Positions 10,250 through 21,469 of a stretch of 64,000 nt of DNA are shown one piece after another. The notes under the pieces were generated by a model. It was not told the origin of the DNA, searched no databases, and saw only the letters and a list, made by a program, of their open reading frames with translations. The stretch is taken from positions 23,348,001-23,412,000 of the forward strand of contig NC_072895.1 in the NCBI RefSeq assembly GCF_027943255.1, read 5' to 3'. A program made the translations under genes and the position numbers. The first letter of the stretch is position 1, and every line of letters starts with the position of its first letter. This DNA is from Anastrepha obliqua. Lineage: Eukaryota; Arthropoda; Insecta; Diptera; Tephritidae.

Positions 10250-11440
10250 TTTTTTCTTTTTTTTTTTTGAAGTCTGAAACTTTGATTAAAGTATTTAGAC
10301 ATTTTTTTATATTTATTTTAATTTTTTTTATTTTTTTTTTTAATTTAGTTTTTTTTTTACTATAAAGTGTCAATTGCCCCCGATGCATTTATTTTTCCAT
10401 AGATTCAAACTAGTAATAAATTTGACTGATGAGATTTTGTTTGCCTTGTAACCCCTGAAATGACTGAAAATTTTTTTTTAAGTTTGAAACTTGGATGAAA
10501 ATATTTTTATGTTTTTTTTATTTAATTTTTGTTTTTCAGTGCAATCGTAACACCGGTTCTATAGTGTTTCAAACATCTACTAAATTCGATAGATCCTCTG
10601 TGACCCTTTTTGCAGCTAGTTTTTTTTTTTGTTTTTTTGAAACTTTAATGAAAATTTTTTTTGATGAAAATAGTTTTATGTTTTTTTTATTTTATTTATT
10701 TATTTTTTCTTTTAGTATAAAGTTTCGATTGTCCCCCGAAGCATTTGTTTTGCCATAGTTTGAAAGTAGTACTAAATTCGGTAGATGAGATTCTGTTTGC
10801 CCTGCAACTCTTTTTTTCAGTTAGGTTTTTGTTTAGAAGTCTGAAACTTTGATGAAAATATTTTGAATTTTTTAATATTTTTTTTACTATAAAGTGTCGA
10901 TTGTTTTTTCATAGTTTCAAACAAGTACTAAATTCGATAGATGTCCTGTAACCCCTTTTTCAGGAACTCTTTGTTTTGGAGTTTGAAACTTTATTGAAAA
11001 TATTTTAATTTTTTTAATATATTTTATTTTTTTTGTTTTTTTTTTCATTATTACTTTTTTTTTTTAACTATAAAGTGTCAATTGTCCCCCGATGCATTTA
11101 TTTTTCCATAGTTTAAAACTAGAACATAATTTGACAGATGAGATTTTGTTTGCCTTGTAATCCTTTTTTCAGTTGGTTTTTTTTTGGTTTGAAGTTTGAA
11201 ACTTTGACGAAAACATTTTCATTTTCATTTTTTTTTTTACTTTTATTTTTTTTTTATTTTTTGACTATAAAGTGTCGATTGTGCCCGATATACCTATTTT
11301 TCTATAGTTTAAAAAAAGGTAGATGAGATCTTGTTTGCCCTGTAACCCTTTTTTCAGTTCGTTTTTTTTTTTTTTTTTTTTTGAAGTTTCAAACTTTGAT
11401 TTGGATTTTTTTATGATTTTTGCAATTCTCAAACTTGGAT
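10250..11440. repeat. About 180-bp tandem repeat related to the 63-bp satellite
   Basis: The repeated landmarks are ACTATAAAGTGTCGATTGTC with CCCCCGATGCATTTATTTT (near 10360, 10717, 10888, 11067 and 11262), then CATAGTTTCAAACTAGTACT, AAATTCGATAGATGAGAT, TTTGCCCTGTAACCC, and a T-rich spacer with GTTTGAAACTTTGATGAAAA. Spacing is about 170-195 bp per unit. The segment from TACTAAATTCGATAGATGAG to the T-run and CAGTTCG corresponds to one whole unit of the 0.47-2.7 kb satellite. The longer unit is therefore that core plus about 115 bp. Confidence 0.85.
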
Positions 11441-12789
11441 TAATATAGGCTCTATTACAGAATGAACAACATTTTTATAAACAAATTGGCAACGCAAGCC
11501 AAATAAATAAACTGTCAAAATTTGTCAATACCAACCTGTGGTGCTTTTATAATTTTGTCTTTAACTTTCTAAATCTACAGATACTGTACAATGTAATAAG
11601 TGGATAGCTAAAACATTGAAACTCTTATTTTAACTACCATGAACAAATTTGTGATAGTGCAAAATGCCCAACCCTGATGTACGTGTATTTCTTTTATCGC
11701 CCGCGTGCGTGGAGAAACAATTATTTGGCGCTTGTTGGGATGTTGCATCGCACGAACACTACCACATTTCATACCAGACTCAGCTGTGCATGTTGGAGAT
11801 CCGATTGGATCAAATAAAAGTTTAACCTCCGAAGCGCCTGCTTTTGACAGGCGGGCCAGGCCAGGCCAGCTTGGTTAACCAACTGGTTGCCTATGCGGAT
11901 GAGTAAGTAAATAAACAATACATTTTTTAAATAGCAAATAAACATGCATACATACATACAGATATACATGCATATATACATACACACATACATACATACA
12001 TATATACATGCATAGACACTACAAGCCCACACCTAAAGTTCGAAATAGCTGGGGCCCTTGTATGCAAATTCATGCAAATAAGGCGCACAATTGTAAAAAC
12101 AAAAAGCATTGAAATAAAGAAATTTTATGATGCGTTAACGCTTCCTGCTACATTCACTCTCACGGTTTAGGCAGCAGGCTGTTGGTGTTATAGTAAAATT
12201 TTATTTATGATTACTAAAGTACCAGTTGCCTTTCGCTTTGGCAGAGAGCGCAATTGAGATTCAATACACTTAAAAGTTTTACTTTAAACTGTTTTGAGAA
12301 ATAATTGTGAATTAATTTACCAATTAGTAAAAGCCCTTTAAAGGTTTTTCTGAGTACTGAGGTTTCCACAGAACTTAGCGTGCACTCGATTTTCTTAGAA
12401 GCTATCATAAAAAATTGCTATCACAACTACCAGACGAATGGCTGCGAATGCACCTGAATTTCAAAGAAGCCTATCATTCAGTGCAATCGTAACATCGGTT
12501 CGTAGTTACAGACATTTTTTTCTTATATTAAAAAATGTGATAATGCTGGGAAAATGAATACTAAAAAGTAAATACATCGCTTTACCTGACGCGAGAAAAC
12601 TTAGTTTGTATAAAAAATGCCGATAGACAGAGAAGCAGAGTAAATTGAAAACTTTGCAACCGTTTTTCTCGGGAGTCGAAAAGAGTGTCCGCTGAAGAGT
12701 AATGTCCGTTAGGAGAGATTTCACTAGACTACTGATTTATTCGAAAAGCAAACATTTCCATTTTTATATGGTATACGACTTCATTTAGT
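11441..12789. other. Non-coding stretch with CATA microsatellite
   Basis: A CATA/TACA microsatellite lies at about 11944-12012. At 12478-12505 a short piece reads CAGTGCAATCGTAAC, which also occurs inside the 180-bp repeat array near 10538, so it is probably a stray satellite fragment. Nothing else is recognised. Confidence 0.5.
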
Positions 12790-13105
12790 CATGGCTGCCT
12801 CGACTGTCTTCATGGTAGGGTATTTTGTTAGGTCCAGTTTTCCAAAACCTTGATGACGGTTGCTGGCTCTATCTCACGAATGGCTTGCTCGAAGTAAGCG
12901 TTGAGGGACTGAGCTGTTAATGGATTGTTCGCATAACATCTGCCTTTCACGGTACTCCACAGATCCAAGGTGGCCAATTGGCAACACTGAGACGTCTGAT
13001 AACATAATTATCACATTTAGTGCATAAAAGATTGATTGTGATATGGACTGTATGGCATAGTGCGCTATCCTGTTGAAACTAAAGGTTGCCCAAGTCCAAG
13101 ATTTC
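12790..13105 (-). mobile_element. Tc1/mariner superfamily transposase, C-terminal remnant
   Basis: Read on the minus strand with frame changes: FQQDSALCHTVHITINLL (second catalytic Asp region), then LDLWSTVKGRCYANNPLTAQ and AYFEQAIREIEPATVIKVLE, ending in HEDSRGSHD. The W-x-x-V-K-x-x-x-Y-A-N-x-P region followed by IREIEPATV is characteristic of non-mariner Tc1/mariner transposases such as the DD41D group. The N-terminal half and inverted repeats are not found. Confidence 0.7.
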
Positions 13106-13114
13106 AATTACTTT

Positions 13115-13357
13115 GAACTGAACTGAAAAGATGCAACAGCTTCGTTAGCTGGGTCATGTTGGCCAAGTGGATACAAACGCTTCGGCTCTGAATGTATTCG
13201 ATGCGGTACAAATTGGTGGCAGCAGAGAAAAAGGAAGACCTCTTTTGGGTTGGAAAGATCAGGTGGAGAAGGACTTGACTTCACTTGGTGTGTCCAATTG
13301 ACGCCGGTTAGCACGAGTTTGTTAATCTGAGCCAAATCGCGCCAATTAAGAAGAAGA
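13115..13357 (+). mobile_element. RTE-like retrotransposon, short 5'-truncated copy
   Basis: The sequence from GTTAGCTGGGTCATG to CGCCAATTAAGAAGAAGAA matches the 3' end of the 42-45 kb RTE-like element almost base for base (compare 45178-45425), including the RWKDQVEKDL coding part and the AAG-repeat tail. A small deletion removes part of the C-terminal region near 13318. This is a typical truncated target-primed insertion. Confidence 0.85.
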
Positions 13358-13429
13358 AAATATAATCGGCACGTACATCCTTTGCTGGATAATAGGACGA
13401 GCTATTCATCCAATATGCGGTGCGAATAT

Positions 13430-13610
13430 TGATGCTATCCCACAAATGGTACTTAGAATTTTATGCCGCTTGCGAATGGCAGGTGGTTTTTTATGAGCAG
13501 GTTTTTGAAGACAGAAATACACCCTGAGGCTTACGAACCCTGTCGATGAGTGGCCGTAATTAGAAAAAACCCGTTTCTACCATTTGCTGATAGTGCTGAA
13601 ATCTGGACAC
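13430..13610 (-). mobile_element. SINE fragment
   Basis: The sequence shares the order CACAAATGG, GCGAATGGCAG, AGACAGAAATACAC, GTGGCCGTAATTAG, TTTCTACCATTTG with the copies at 22.5-22.8 and 29.2-29.8 kb, where a tRNA-like promoter is visible. Here the promoter end is lost. Orientation is minus by comparison with 29490-29795. Confidence 0.6.
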
Positions 13611-13639
13611 TGAAAGCTAATGATATAAACCAACTATTG

Positions 13640-14010
13640 CGATTGCCATAATGAGAAAAATCTACCATCCTATCCGGCTTGAAAACGGCACGTATCGCAT
13701 CCGTTATAACAACGAAATTGAAAACCTTATTGGTGGTGAAAATATAATGCGTTTTATTAAAGCGCCGCGGATTAGATGGATTGGCCACATCATAAGAATA
13801 CCCAACGAAAGAATCCAAAAAAGGGTATTTACTTTGCATCCAATCGGAGGAAGAAAGAGAGGCCGACCAAGAAAGAGATGGCTTGATGACGTAGAAGCAG
13901 ACTTAAAAGCGATGAACGTTCGTAATTGGAGAAATGAGGCAAGAGAGAGACTGAATTGGATGAGGATTGTTGATGAAGCTATGGCCCACCACAGAATGTG
14001 AATCTAAGAG
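13640..14010 (+). pseudogene. Non-LTR retrotransposon C-terminus, RTE-like second family
   Basis: A single open frame of 116 residues (13651-14001) reads MRKIYHPIRLENGTYRI, then RIRWIGHIIRIPNERIQK, GGRKRGRPRKRWLDDVEADL and VRNWRNEARERLNWMRIVDE, followed by AMAHH. The R-W-x-G-H, RGRPR-x-RW-x-DDVE-x-DL and RNWRNEA-x-R-x-x-W motifs are the standard end of RTE-type reverse transcriptase polyproteins. It differs from the 42-45 kb family in sequence, so it is a second lineage. The element is 5'-truncated. The open frame is uninterrupted, which suggests a fairly young insertion. It is not a host gene. Confidence 0.8.
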
Positions 14011-15294
14011 AGAGAGAGAGTTTCTACTATTTGATAATTTATGACAAGTATGGGTTTCAAAGCTGGGGCAATCGCATTCACGCACAAACCCAGGCAGACT
14101 TAAAAATTTGCCAAAATGGCTACTTAATTGTCCAGTGTGACTTATTTGAGGCCAAGAGTGCGGTACTGAAATATTCCACCAATGATTTCTTGAGTTCCAA
14201 GAACAACTGGATATGTTTAATATAATAAATTTATCTCATTGATTAACTTAGGAATCATTGAGTTTGGTAAGAAAGTGCAAAAAAAAAGGTTTTGCTAAGT
14301 GAAAGAACACCGCGTCATGTCCCACATATATGTACTTATAGGTATATCTATACAACAATTTTTTGCACAAAAAGTGGTTCATATATTTTTTCTTCATATC
14401 GAAAATTATTGTTCAGCGACTCTTTTATTAAAAAGCTAATAAAATTTTATCCAAATAAATAAATTTACAGCCTTTAAAATCATGAATCGCTAATAATCGT
14501 TAACTACCAGCTGCTAACTGCCAATTTATGGAAATTATTCAAGGTGAGAATGAGATCATTTCAAGAGCAATTCTTGTTATATTTTTTTTTAATTTCTGTA
14601 AGAGTGCAAAACAGTAAGCAAAATTAAATGCTAAATAAGTAAAATTAAAAAAAAAACACAAAGAACGCGTCAACTTCGCAGAAACATGTGTTCTTAGCCA
14701 TAATAACAGAAAAAAAACAAGCAGTACAACAACAAGAAGTAACGACAAGCAGATAAATAAATATTAGCATCAAAAACAAAGCCACCAACAGGCATGCCTG
14801 TGTACATATCGATGGGTTTCGAGTAAAGTGACACAATTCAAAAATACAAAATACTGAGTTGGGTCAGTTTTCTAGATAAGTGACGCGCCAATTCGATCAC
14901 CTGACAAAACGACACTAACGCCATCTCTCAGAATTGCTTCAAGATTCGTTTATGATGCGTTTCCAGATAAAAATATATAAACTCTGTAGTTGATTTTTGC
15001 TTTTAACGGCAAAACTCGGAATTTGAGTTAATTTTGAGTTGTGTCGCTTTTCTCGAAAACCATCGATATGTTTGTGATATGCACACTCGGACATCTGTAC
15101 ATTATCAGAATATGCAAAATTCGCTTCTCTTTGGTACGCAGTAGCTCAGCTCTGACTTGTCGCAATCGAGCATTTCGAAGCGCGAAAGTAGTGAAGGCAA
15201 TGCGGCCGGCAGTTTTTCTTTAATTATGGCTGATGCCTGACTGTATTGCACAAAAAATAATGATAAGTTTAACAAATCCAAATACGAAATACGA
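14011..15294. other. Non-coding stretch, nothing recognised
   Basis: AT-rich. Several short open frames (up to 80 residues) lack any recognisable domain and overlap each other on both strands. Confidence 0.45.
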
Positions 15295-15450
15295 GTACAG
15301 TCATGTAAGACCTCTCTCCCTCTGGACTCAACCTGTCGAAACAGCAAGTTGCCTGGGCCTACCGTTAGATGAGCTAGACGAAGACGACCGGTAATTTACA
15401 CTACACTGGCAGGACAAAGTTACTGCTACAACAACAACAACGAATAAGGA
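15295..15450 (+). repeat. Dispersed repeat fragment with CAA-repeat end
   Basis: A relatively GC-rich block contains CCTGTCGAAACAGCAAG, a TTGCCTGGGCCTACCG block, then ACGAAGACGACCGG, ending in GCTACAACAACAACAACGA. The simple CAA end suggests a retrotransposon or SINE 3' end. I recognise the block as a recurring fly repeat but cannot name the family. Confidence 0.5.
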
Positions 15451-15894
15451 AGTTTAAGCCTCCGTATTTGATTAAATCAAAAGTTAATGAAAATTTACAC
15501 TTTCCAAAAAAAAATTTTAAATAATTTTTAACCTAGACCTGTGTTTTTTTTTTTTATTCATATTTTTTGATGCTTTAAATACCTGGATACATACAGTAAG
15601 TAGCAAAATCGACCGAATAATGTTTTTTTCAGGAATTATTCGGGATCTAAATTTCATAATTTTTTTTTTTAGCAAAGTTCAAGATTTCATATTATAATTT
15701 TTTAAAGGTAAATAAAAAAGTGTATCTTGCAATAAAAAATATACTATGGAAATTTTCCTTATAAAAGTGTTGTTTTCTCATAAAAAATTAATAAAGCATG
15801 ATAATGAAAAAAAAAAATAAATAAATAAAAAAATTAATGATCTTTGCAATACAAACTAGCATATTGGGTGTTTGTAAGAGCTTGAGAGCACAAA
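15451..15894. other. AT-rich non-coding stretch
   Basis: T-runs and A-runs only. No open frame or repeat family is recognised. Confidence 0.5.
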
Positions 15895-16265
15895 ACGGTA
15901 ATATTGGAAAATGTTGGAATGCATTTTTTTTATTATTATAAATTGGTACAGAATTTCATGACATTTATTTTTTGAATGGCATATCCGACATATTTCCACC
16001 GTGGCTACGAGTTACATGGTTCATGCGATTCAAACGAAAACAATAGCGCTCGCCTTTCCAAGTAACGGTAGCTCCTTCCTCATTTCGAAAAAATTGAGCA
16101 CCGATGAACCCCCCTGTGCTCTATGAACTTTACAAAGTGGTTCTTTTTTTTCAAAGTAAATTTCCAAATTTTTTCTGGCGTTAAACGATTCCTGATGGCT
16201 TGTCAAACCTCACTAAACCAAAGTGTCAACACTGTTTCCGATTCTCAGCTGTCAAACCCTAGTTA
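15895..16265 (-). mobile_element. Tc1/mariner (DD41D-like) deletion derivative
   Basis: On the minus strand an N-terminal piece (RLTPEKIWKFTLKK) is joined to a mid-domain piece (GAQFFRNEEGATVTWKGERY) and then directly to the C-terminal end (NHVTRSHGGNMSDMPFKK). The E-x-G-A-T-V-T-x-x-G-x-R-Y block and the R-G-G-N/H-x-x-x-x-x-F-K terminus are standard for Tc1/mariner transposases. The whole catalytic centre is deleted. Terminal inverted repeats were not resolved. Confidence 0.65.
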
Positions 16266-16535
16266 CCGATATCGATAGTTCTCGTGCAGCTGAAAAAATG
16301 CATCCTTTGCAATGAAATAGACAGCAATAAAAAACCCATTTTTTCATTGAAAAGCCATAAAAAAAGCAATACCTGGTTTTAGATAAAAGTAAATATCAAA
16401 AAATCTATCTGAACCTCAAAAACAATAATAAATTTTATGAAAAAAATATCGGGAATTGTTCATTTAAAAAGCGCGCGTTACACGTACAAGTATGTCTAAA
16501 CTCTTTTTGCTGGAATGTTGTTACAACTGCCCTCT
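16266..16535. other. Spacer, nothing recognised
   Basis: AT-rich sequence between two Tc1/mariner remnants. No feature is supported. Confidence 0.4.
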
Positions 16536-17640
16536 ATAGTGTCGCAGAGTTTGAGCGTGAAGTGTCAATTAGCTTGTTCTTGGCATTTGATTATATTATA
16601 TTAGTCAACCGCAGGTGTTCTCTGCGATTTTCACTATGGATAAAAATACCAAACAAAGAATTTTTCTTAAATTTTGAGTTTTGAACGGGATTTCGTGTGC
16701 CAAATCATTGAAAATGTTGCAGAAAACCGATGGCGAGTGCACTTTATCACGGGTCTACGAGGGGTATAAGACTTTTGCAGAGGGCCGAGAAGTCGTGGCA
16801 AATTTGCCCCGATCTGGTCGCCCATAAACGGAGGAAAACGTCGATACAGTAAAGGAAATGGTGCTGGAAAACCGTCATTTCAGTTTGAGGGAGGTAGCTG
16901 GTGACCTTAGCGTATCTCTTGAATCAATTCGCCACATTTTGCGCCATCCATACACTATTGGGCATTAGACGCATGGCTGCTCGACTCGTTCCAAGAGAGT
17001 TGAATATCATTCAAAAAGTTCATCGGAAGAAGGTGGCTGAAGACATGCTTGAGCAAGTGAATTCGGACCAAACGTTTATCCACCGCATCATAACAGGTGA
17101 TGAGACGTGGGTCAACAGTCAACACGGCTGAATGGCGCCATCCACATGAGCCGAAACTACGGTAAATAAGGAATATTATTTGGAAGTTATGCTACGTTTG
17201 AGAGAAAATGTGTGTAGGAAGCGGCCCAATTTGTGGAAATAAAACTCATGGACTTTGCATCATGATAATGCACCGGCTCACAAGGCTCGTATTGTGAGCA
17301 CTTTTTTGATCAAAAACTCGACAAATATCATCGGACAACCACCGTATTCACCGGATTCAGCCCCTGTGACTTTTTCCTTTTCCCAAACTTAAATTGCCAC
17401 TCCGCGGTCGCCGCTTTGAGTCGATAGAGGCCATTGAGGACAATTCGCTAAATGAGCTGAAGATGATCTCTTCAAATGCATTTAAAAGGTGCTTTGATGA
17501 CTGGAGTAATCGTTGGCATCTGTGTGTTGCTTCGTATGGAGCCTATTTTGAAGGCGACAAAATAAATGTTTATTATTAAACAATTATTTTGCGTTTTATT
17601 GAACCATTCCCGGTACTTTTTTGACAGAATATACACCATT
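16536..17640 (+). mobile_element. mariner transposon remnant
   Basis: Decayed transposase in order: MDKNTKQRIFLKF near 16636, LKMLQKTDGECTLSRVYEGY, SLREVAGDLSVSLESIRHIL, then RRMAARLVPRELNIIQKVH and AEDMLEQVNSDQTFIHRI with ITGDETWV (first catalytic Asp kept). An internal deletion follows (TAEWRHPHEPKLR), then LHHDNAPAHKA (second Asp kept), SPDSAP interrupted by a one-base frameshift at the third Asp, and LKLPLRGRRFESIEAIEDN to VASYGAYFEGDKINVYY with a stop near 17579. The 3' end carries a CATTCCCGGTACTTTTTTG motif typical of mariner ends. The element is inactive. Confidence 0.85.
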
Positions 17641-17984
17641 ATAAGTACTTTCTAGAAAAATTCCAAACAACAAAACTTATTGCGATAGTATTTTTTTGAT
17701 CCCAAAGAGCAGGGCCAGACAAATTTTCACGAAGTAAAACAGTTTCGAACTCAAATTGATCAGCTTTAGTATCGGCTTTCCGCATTCACTCTGATCTTGA
17801 TTTTTTTTTTTTTTGTAATTTTAAAAAGTCGAGCCAGGAAGCACAGAGAGATTTGGAAACTCATAATGCGCTCATTCGCAACAAAAATTGTTTTTTTGTG
17901 TGGCCATATTGATTTAGCAATTTGAGTATTTTTAGAAAAAGTGGATAATTTAGTTAAAAATTCATATCGTACAAAATATCAGGT
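17641..17984. other. Spacer between two mariner remnants
   Basis: AT-rich with a long T-run near 17800. No feature is supported. Confidence 0.45.
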
Positions 17985-18520
17985 TTGGTTGAATACCCTA
18001 TGAGTGAACCTATGCACCATGAGTACCTTCCATCGAGCCAGACAGGCAATAAAGAATATCATTTATCCAGTTTAAAGCGTTTGAGAGATGCTGTACGTCG
18101 CAAAAGGCCGGAAATGTGGGCAAACAATTCTTGGATTTTGCATGACGATTACACGCCATCGCACCGAGCCCAAATTGTGCTAAATTATTTGACCAAACAC
18201 CAAGTAAATACCCTCGTGCAAGCATCGTATTCACCTGATATGCCCCGTTCGACTTCTTTTTTTTTGTTTCCCAAGTTGAAGTTACCACTTCGTGGAAGGA
18301 GATTTCAGTCGATAGAGGAGGTTAAACAGAATGCGACGAAGGAGCTGAAGGTCATCCCTTCGTCGGCCTACCAGCAGGGGAAGTCTGGGTTAAATGTTGG
18401 CACATGTGTGTTGCTTCAGACGGGTTATATTTTGACGGAGATAAAATAAATTTGCCTGAAATTTAACTCTGTTTTGTTTTATTTAAGCATTCCCGGTGAT
18501 TTCTGATCATCACCAGTAGT
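17985..18520 (+). mobile_element. mariner transposon, C-terminal half
   Basis: A frame at 17985-18449 gives LKRLRDAVRRKRPEMWANN, SWILHDDYTPSHRAQIVLNY, SYSPDMPRSTSFFLFPKLKL, PLRGRRFQSIEEVKQNATKE and LKVIPSSAYQQGKS. D-D-Y-T-P-S-H is the second catalytic Asp motif. The third (SPDLAPCDFFLF in the family) is here SPDMPRSTSFFLF, so its key Asp is lost. The very C-terminus shifts frame. The copy begins mid-element, so it is truncated or joined to unrelated sequence. Confidence 0.85.
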
Positions 18521-18700
18521 TCTCTTACGAAAGGGTCATTTAACATATTTTTTTTCATAGTCTACATAAAATCGGATTGGGAGGTCGCTAGAGGGTTACA
18601 AAAATATAGAAAATTATTTTCCGGAAAATGCTACTAGGGGAGTTTTGAGACAAAATTTTTATATAAAGAACAAAAAAGTCCACAGAAAATTAAAACAAAA
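18521..18700. other. Short spacer
   Basis: AT-rich, nothing recognised. Confidence 0.4.
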
Positions 18701-19480
18701 ACAAATGTGTTCCCTTGAAATATCCAGCAACTTCTAAGTATTTTACCGTGACTTATACTTGCACTTATATGGGTTCCGGGACACTCCGGTGTTCAAGGAA
18801 ACGAAATTGCCGACGAATTGGCCAACCGTGGATCAGCGGTGCCCCCACAGGGGCCAGAGCCAATAATCGGAATCAGTTCTACAGAAATCATGAATTGGAT
18901 CAGCGATTATGTAGGCAATCTACATAAAGGGCGCTGGTTTGGTCTAGAACGCTGCAGAACTGAAAAGTGTTTTGTGACAAGTCCGAACAGAAAACTGTCA
19001 AACTTTCTACTGAAACTTAGAAGGAAAGACGTTCGGTTGATGGTCGGTATTATTACAGGACACAACCCATGGGCCAGCATATGACCACCATTGGAATCAT
19101 TGCGGGCTCAGTATGCCTGTCATGCTTAGAGGATGCGGATAGAACAGAGCACTTTCTCTGTGAGTGTACTGCCTTTGCTGGAACAAGACTACGAGTTTTG
19201 GGTTCCGATGTCGTGAGAGTGAGTAAAATTTGTTCTCTAAAACTGGAGGATATTTACAGATTTGCCAAAGAATCTGGAAAATTCTCACAGGACTAACTAT
19301 CTCTATCTCTGTCTCTATTCTTTCCTTTTCTCCTTCTCTCCTTGACTATCTACCCCCTTTCCAGAGCTTCAAATACAATGGGCTTGTTAGCCTGAGTGTT
19401 TTAGGAGCCACCAAATCCCCTGGTACTCCTTGGCTCAGCATTTTCAAATTTCATTTCACCGTGAGTTGAAAACAGTGCTC
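18700..19480 (+). mobile_element. LOA-like non-LTR retrotransposon 3' end (RNase H C-terminus)
   Basis: The end of an RNase H domain is visible as a G-S-G-T-L-R/HSGVQGNEIADELANRG reading, the conserved W-V-P-G-H-x-G-x-x-G-N-E-x-A-D motif. Then comes a C-terminal domain: RKLSNFLLKLRRKDVRLMVG, IITGHNPWGQHM, CLSCLEDADRTEHFLCEC with PAF replaced by TAF, and FAKESGKFSQD ending near 19300. There is a one-base frameshift at about 19075. The C-x-x-C-x-n-H-x-x-x-x-C spacing is the zinc knuckle at the end of these polyproteins. The 5' part is missing. Confidence 0.8.
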
Positions 19481-20627
19481 CCATAAAAAGGCTCTTGCAC
19501 TGTGTAATTTATTATCGCACAAATATTATTTTTCAAACAACAAAAAAAAAAATACGTACATAGATATACAAGGAAATAAAAAAAATAAAAACAAGTGCGT
19601 GCATATTCGTGACTGGTAGGGTATCGTTAATACAATTTTCGTAATTTTTATGTATTTTTTTTCTATGTTACCTGCGCTCATAAACCATTTAATGCCTTCC
19701 ACCGCAGACAAAAGCCGAAAATTCTGCAATTCAATTAAAAGTAGCTTATCGCTAGCCCACTAAGCCGGTTGCTAACTGAGTAAAAAACCAAAAACTCAAC
19801 ACGTATATTTGTTCTTCAACGGACCGGTCATTTGCAGAAAAGTGAATGACTTCCTTCCTCAACATTGATGGCATTAGATCAGGTGAATATAAATCACGAA
19901 AAAAACAAAGCAACAGAAAAGGCCAATAAGAAATTAGTTGAAAAAACAAAACAACCTGCGTGTATGTCTGCAAAGGTTTATAAAAGCCACAAGGCAGTCC
20001 AAAAAATAATACCATAATTATAATGGCATAAAATACGCTTACGGCCATAAGTCCAAATGATTCATCACAAATGGCTACGTTTGGTTAGCCACGCATGCGT
20101 TACCCAAAATACAATACTTCTTTACACTGTCAGGCTAAATGACTGACTGACGACTGCACACAAAGCCAGCTGAGTTGTTGTGCCTCTGACTACTACGAGT
20201 ATAAATGACTGACTGGCTGACTGGCTGTGCACGAGACCGTGCGAAATTTGTGTGCGCATGTGCGAAAGCCAAGTACAATAGAAACGAATGTTTAAGTGCA
20301 CAGCGATAGGCAGGTCTTGCCGGGTTGCTCGACTGTTATTTAACTACGGATTTTAACTACTATATTTAACTATACTTCTGTATGTATGTTTTTTGTGGGT
20401 AGGGCATTTGCAGTGTCTGGGGATCGAGAAGCAAATGGGATTATTTGCGCTGAAACTGAAATCGGCTTAAAAGCGCGGGTAAGCGCAAAGCAAATATGGA
20501 CCCACCACTTGCTTTTGACAGGTCTCCAACTAGGTATCATATTACCTGTATATATACATATATTTACATATCTATGGGTATATATTATATATTAGTCTCT
20601 CTACATAAACATATACTTGCTGATATA
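19481..20627. other. Non-coding stretch, nothing recognised
   Basis: AT-rich sequence with GACTGACTGGCTGACTG-type low-order repeats near 20205-20225. Open frames are short and lack domains. Confidence 0.45.
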
Positions 20628-20864
20628 CAGTCAGTGAAAAAAGTTTTGGCACACTGACTTTTTTCGTCAATATGCTATGAAAATCTTGTTTCTACTACAA
20701 TAAAAGCCGTATTCCATAAATCGAAGCCTCAAAGTTTGCATAAAAGACGAACAACTTTTGATTTGTACTTCGAACTTTTCACTCAGATTCCATTTTATTC
20801 AAGTATAACCAAGTGCAAGTTTGAAATTGTTGAATATTTCCGGATTACTGGTGGTCACTCTGTA

Positions 20865-20942
20865 CGACCAACTCACTTAGACCTTACAAGTCCGTTGTGA
20901 TACTACTGTGCAACACTGGAACCACATTTATTTTTCTTCATA
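20865..20942 (-). mobile_element. LOA-like retrotransposon 3' untranslated fragment
   Basis: Reverse complement of 20865-20942 contains CAGTAGTATCACAACGGAC and TAAGTGAGTTGGTCGTAC, matching 59622-59670 next to the tail of the 58.3-59.7 kb element. No coding part or TAACC tail remains. Confidence 0.6.
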
Positions 20943-21059
20943 AAACCATTTTGTGGCTCCTATGAACTGCAGGATTCAGTTCCGAACGGTTCAGTAAGAG
21001 CATTGGAAAAGTATCTACCTAAAAAACCTGATTTTAGCGCAGACTTTTTTAGACCTTTG

Positions 21060-21362
21060 CTAGTGTCAAGGAACAAAACTAACACTCTACAAGGCTCTCG
21101 CCATGCCTGTCCTAACGTATGACGCAGAAGCTTGGGCGGTGGCAATAGCCGATGAGGTGTCGCTTGGTGCGTTTGCGAGAAAGATTCTGCGGAAGATTTT
21201 TGGACCTGTGCACGCTGGCGACAGCGAGTATCGCAGGCGATGGAACAAATAGCAGTATGAGCTTTACGACAACATGGACAAAGTGCAGCGAATATGTCAT
21301 GTTGGAAAGGTCAGGTGGAGAAGGACCTTCCCTTGGTGTGTCCAACAGGCGCCATTCATTCG
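21060..21362 (+). mobile_element. RTE-like retrotransposon fragment with internal deletion
   Basis: The copy matches the 42-45 kb element from ACAAAACTAACACTCTACAA onwards: CCTGTCCTAACGTATG, GCAGAAGCTTGGGC, then TCAGGTGGAGAAGGAC and GGTGTGTCCAAC. It keeps a 43-nt stretch at about 21156-21198 (coding LGAFARKILRKI) that the 42-45 kb copy lacks. It has instead lost about 90 bp between the AATATGTCATGT and TGGAAAGG parts. It contains an in-frame stop (TAG at about 21250). Confidence 0.8.
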
Positions 21363-21469
21363 ACTCCTATTAAAACTCTCTTGAAAGGCCAAGCAGCCTC
21401 TTCGTCATTCTGTTGTTTATATGCGGTGACAATAGCCTATCTTCCCACATGTGCTTTTATCTCTTTATG
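21363..21469. other. Spacer
   Basis: Nothing recognised. Confidence 0.3.

Noticed and set aside
13651..14001. A host gene encoding a 116-residue basic protein
   Set aside because: The RWIGH, RGRPRKRWLDDVEADL and RNWRNEA motifs identify it as the end of an RTE-type polyprotein.
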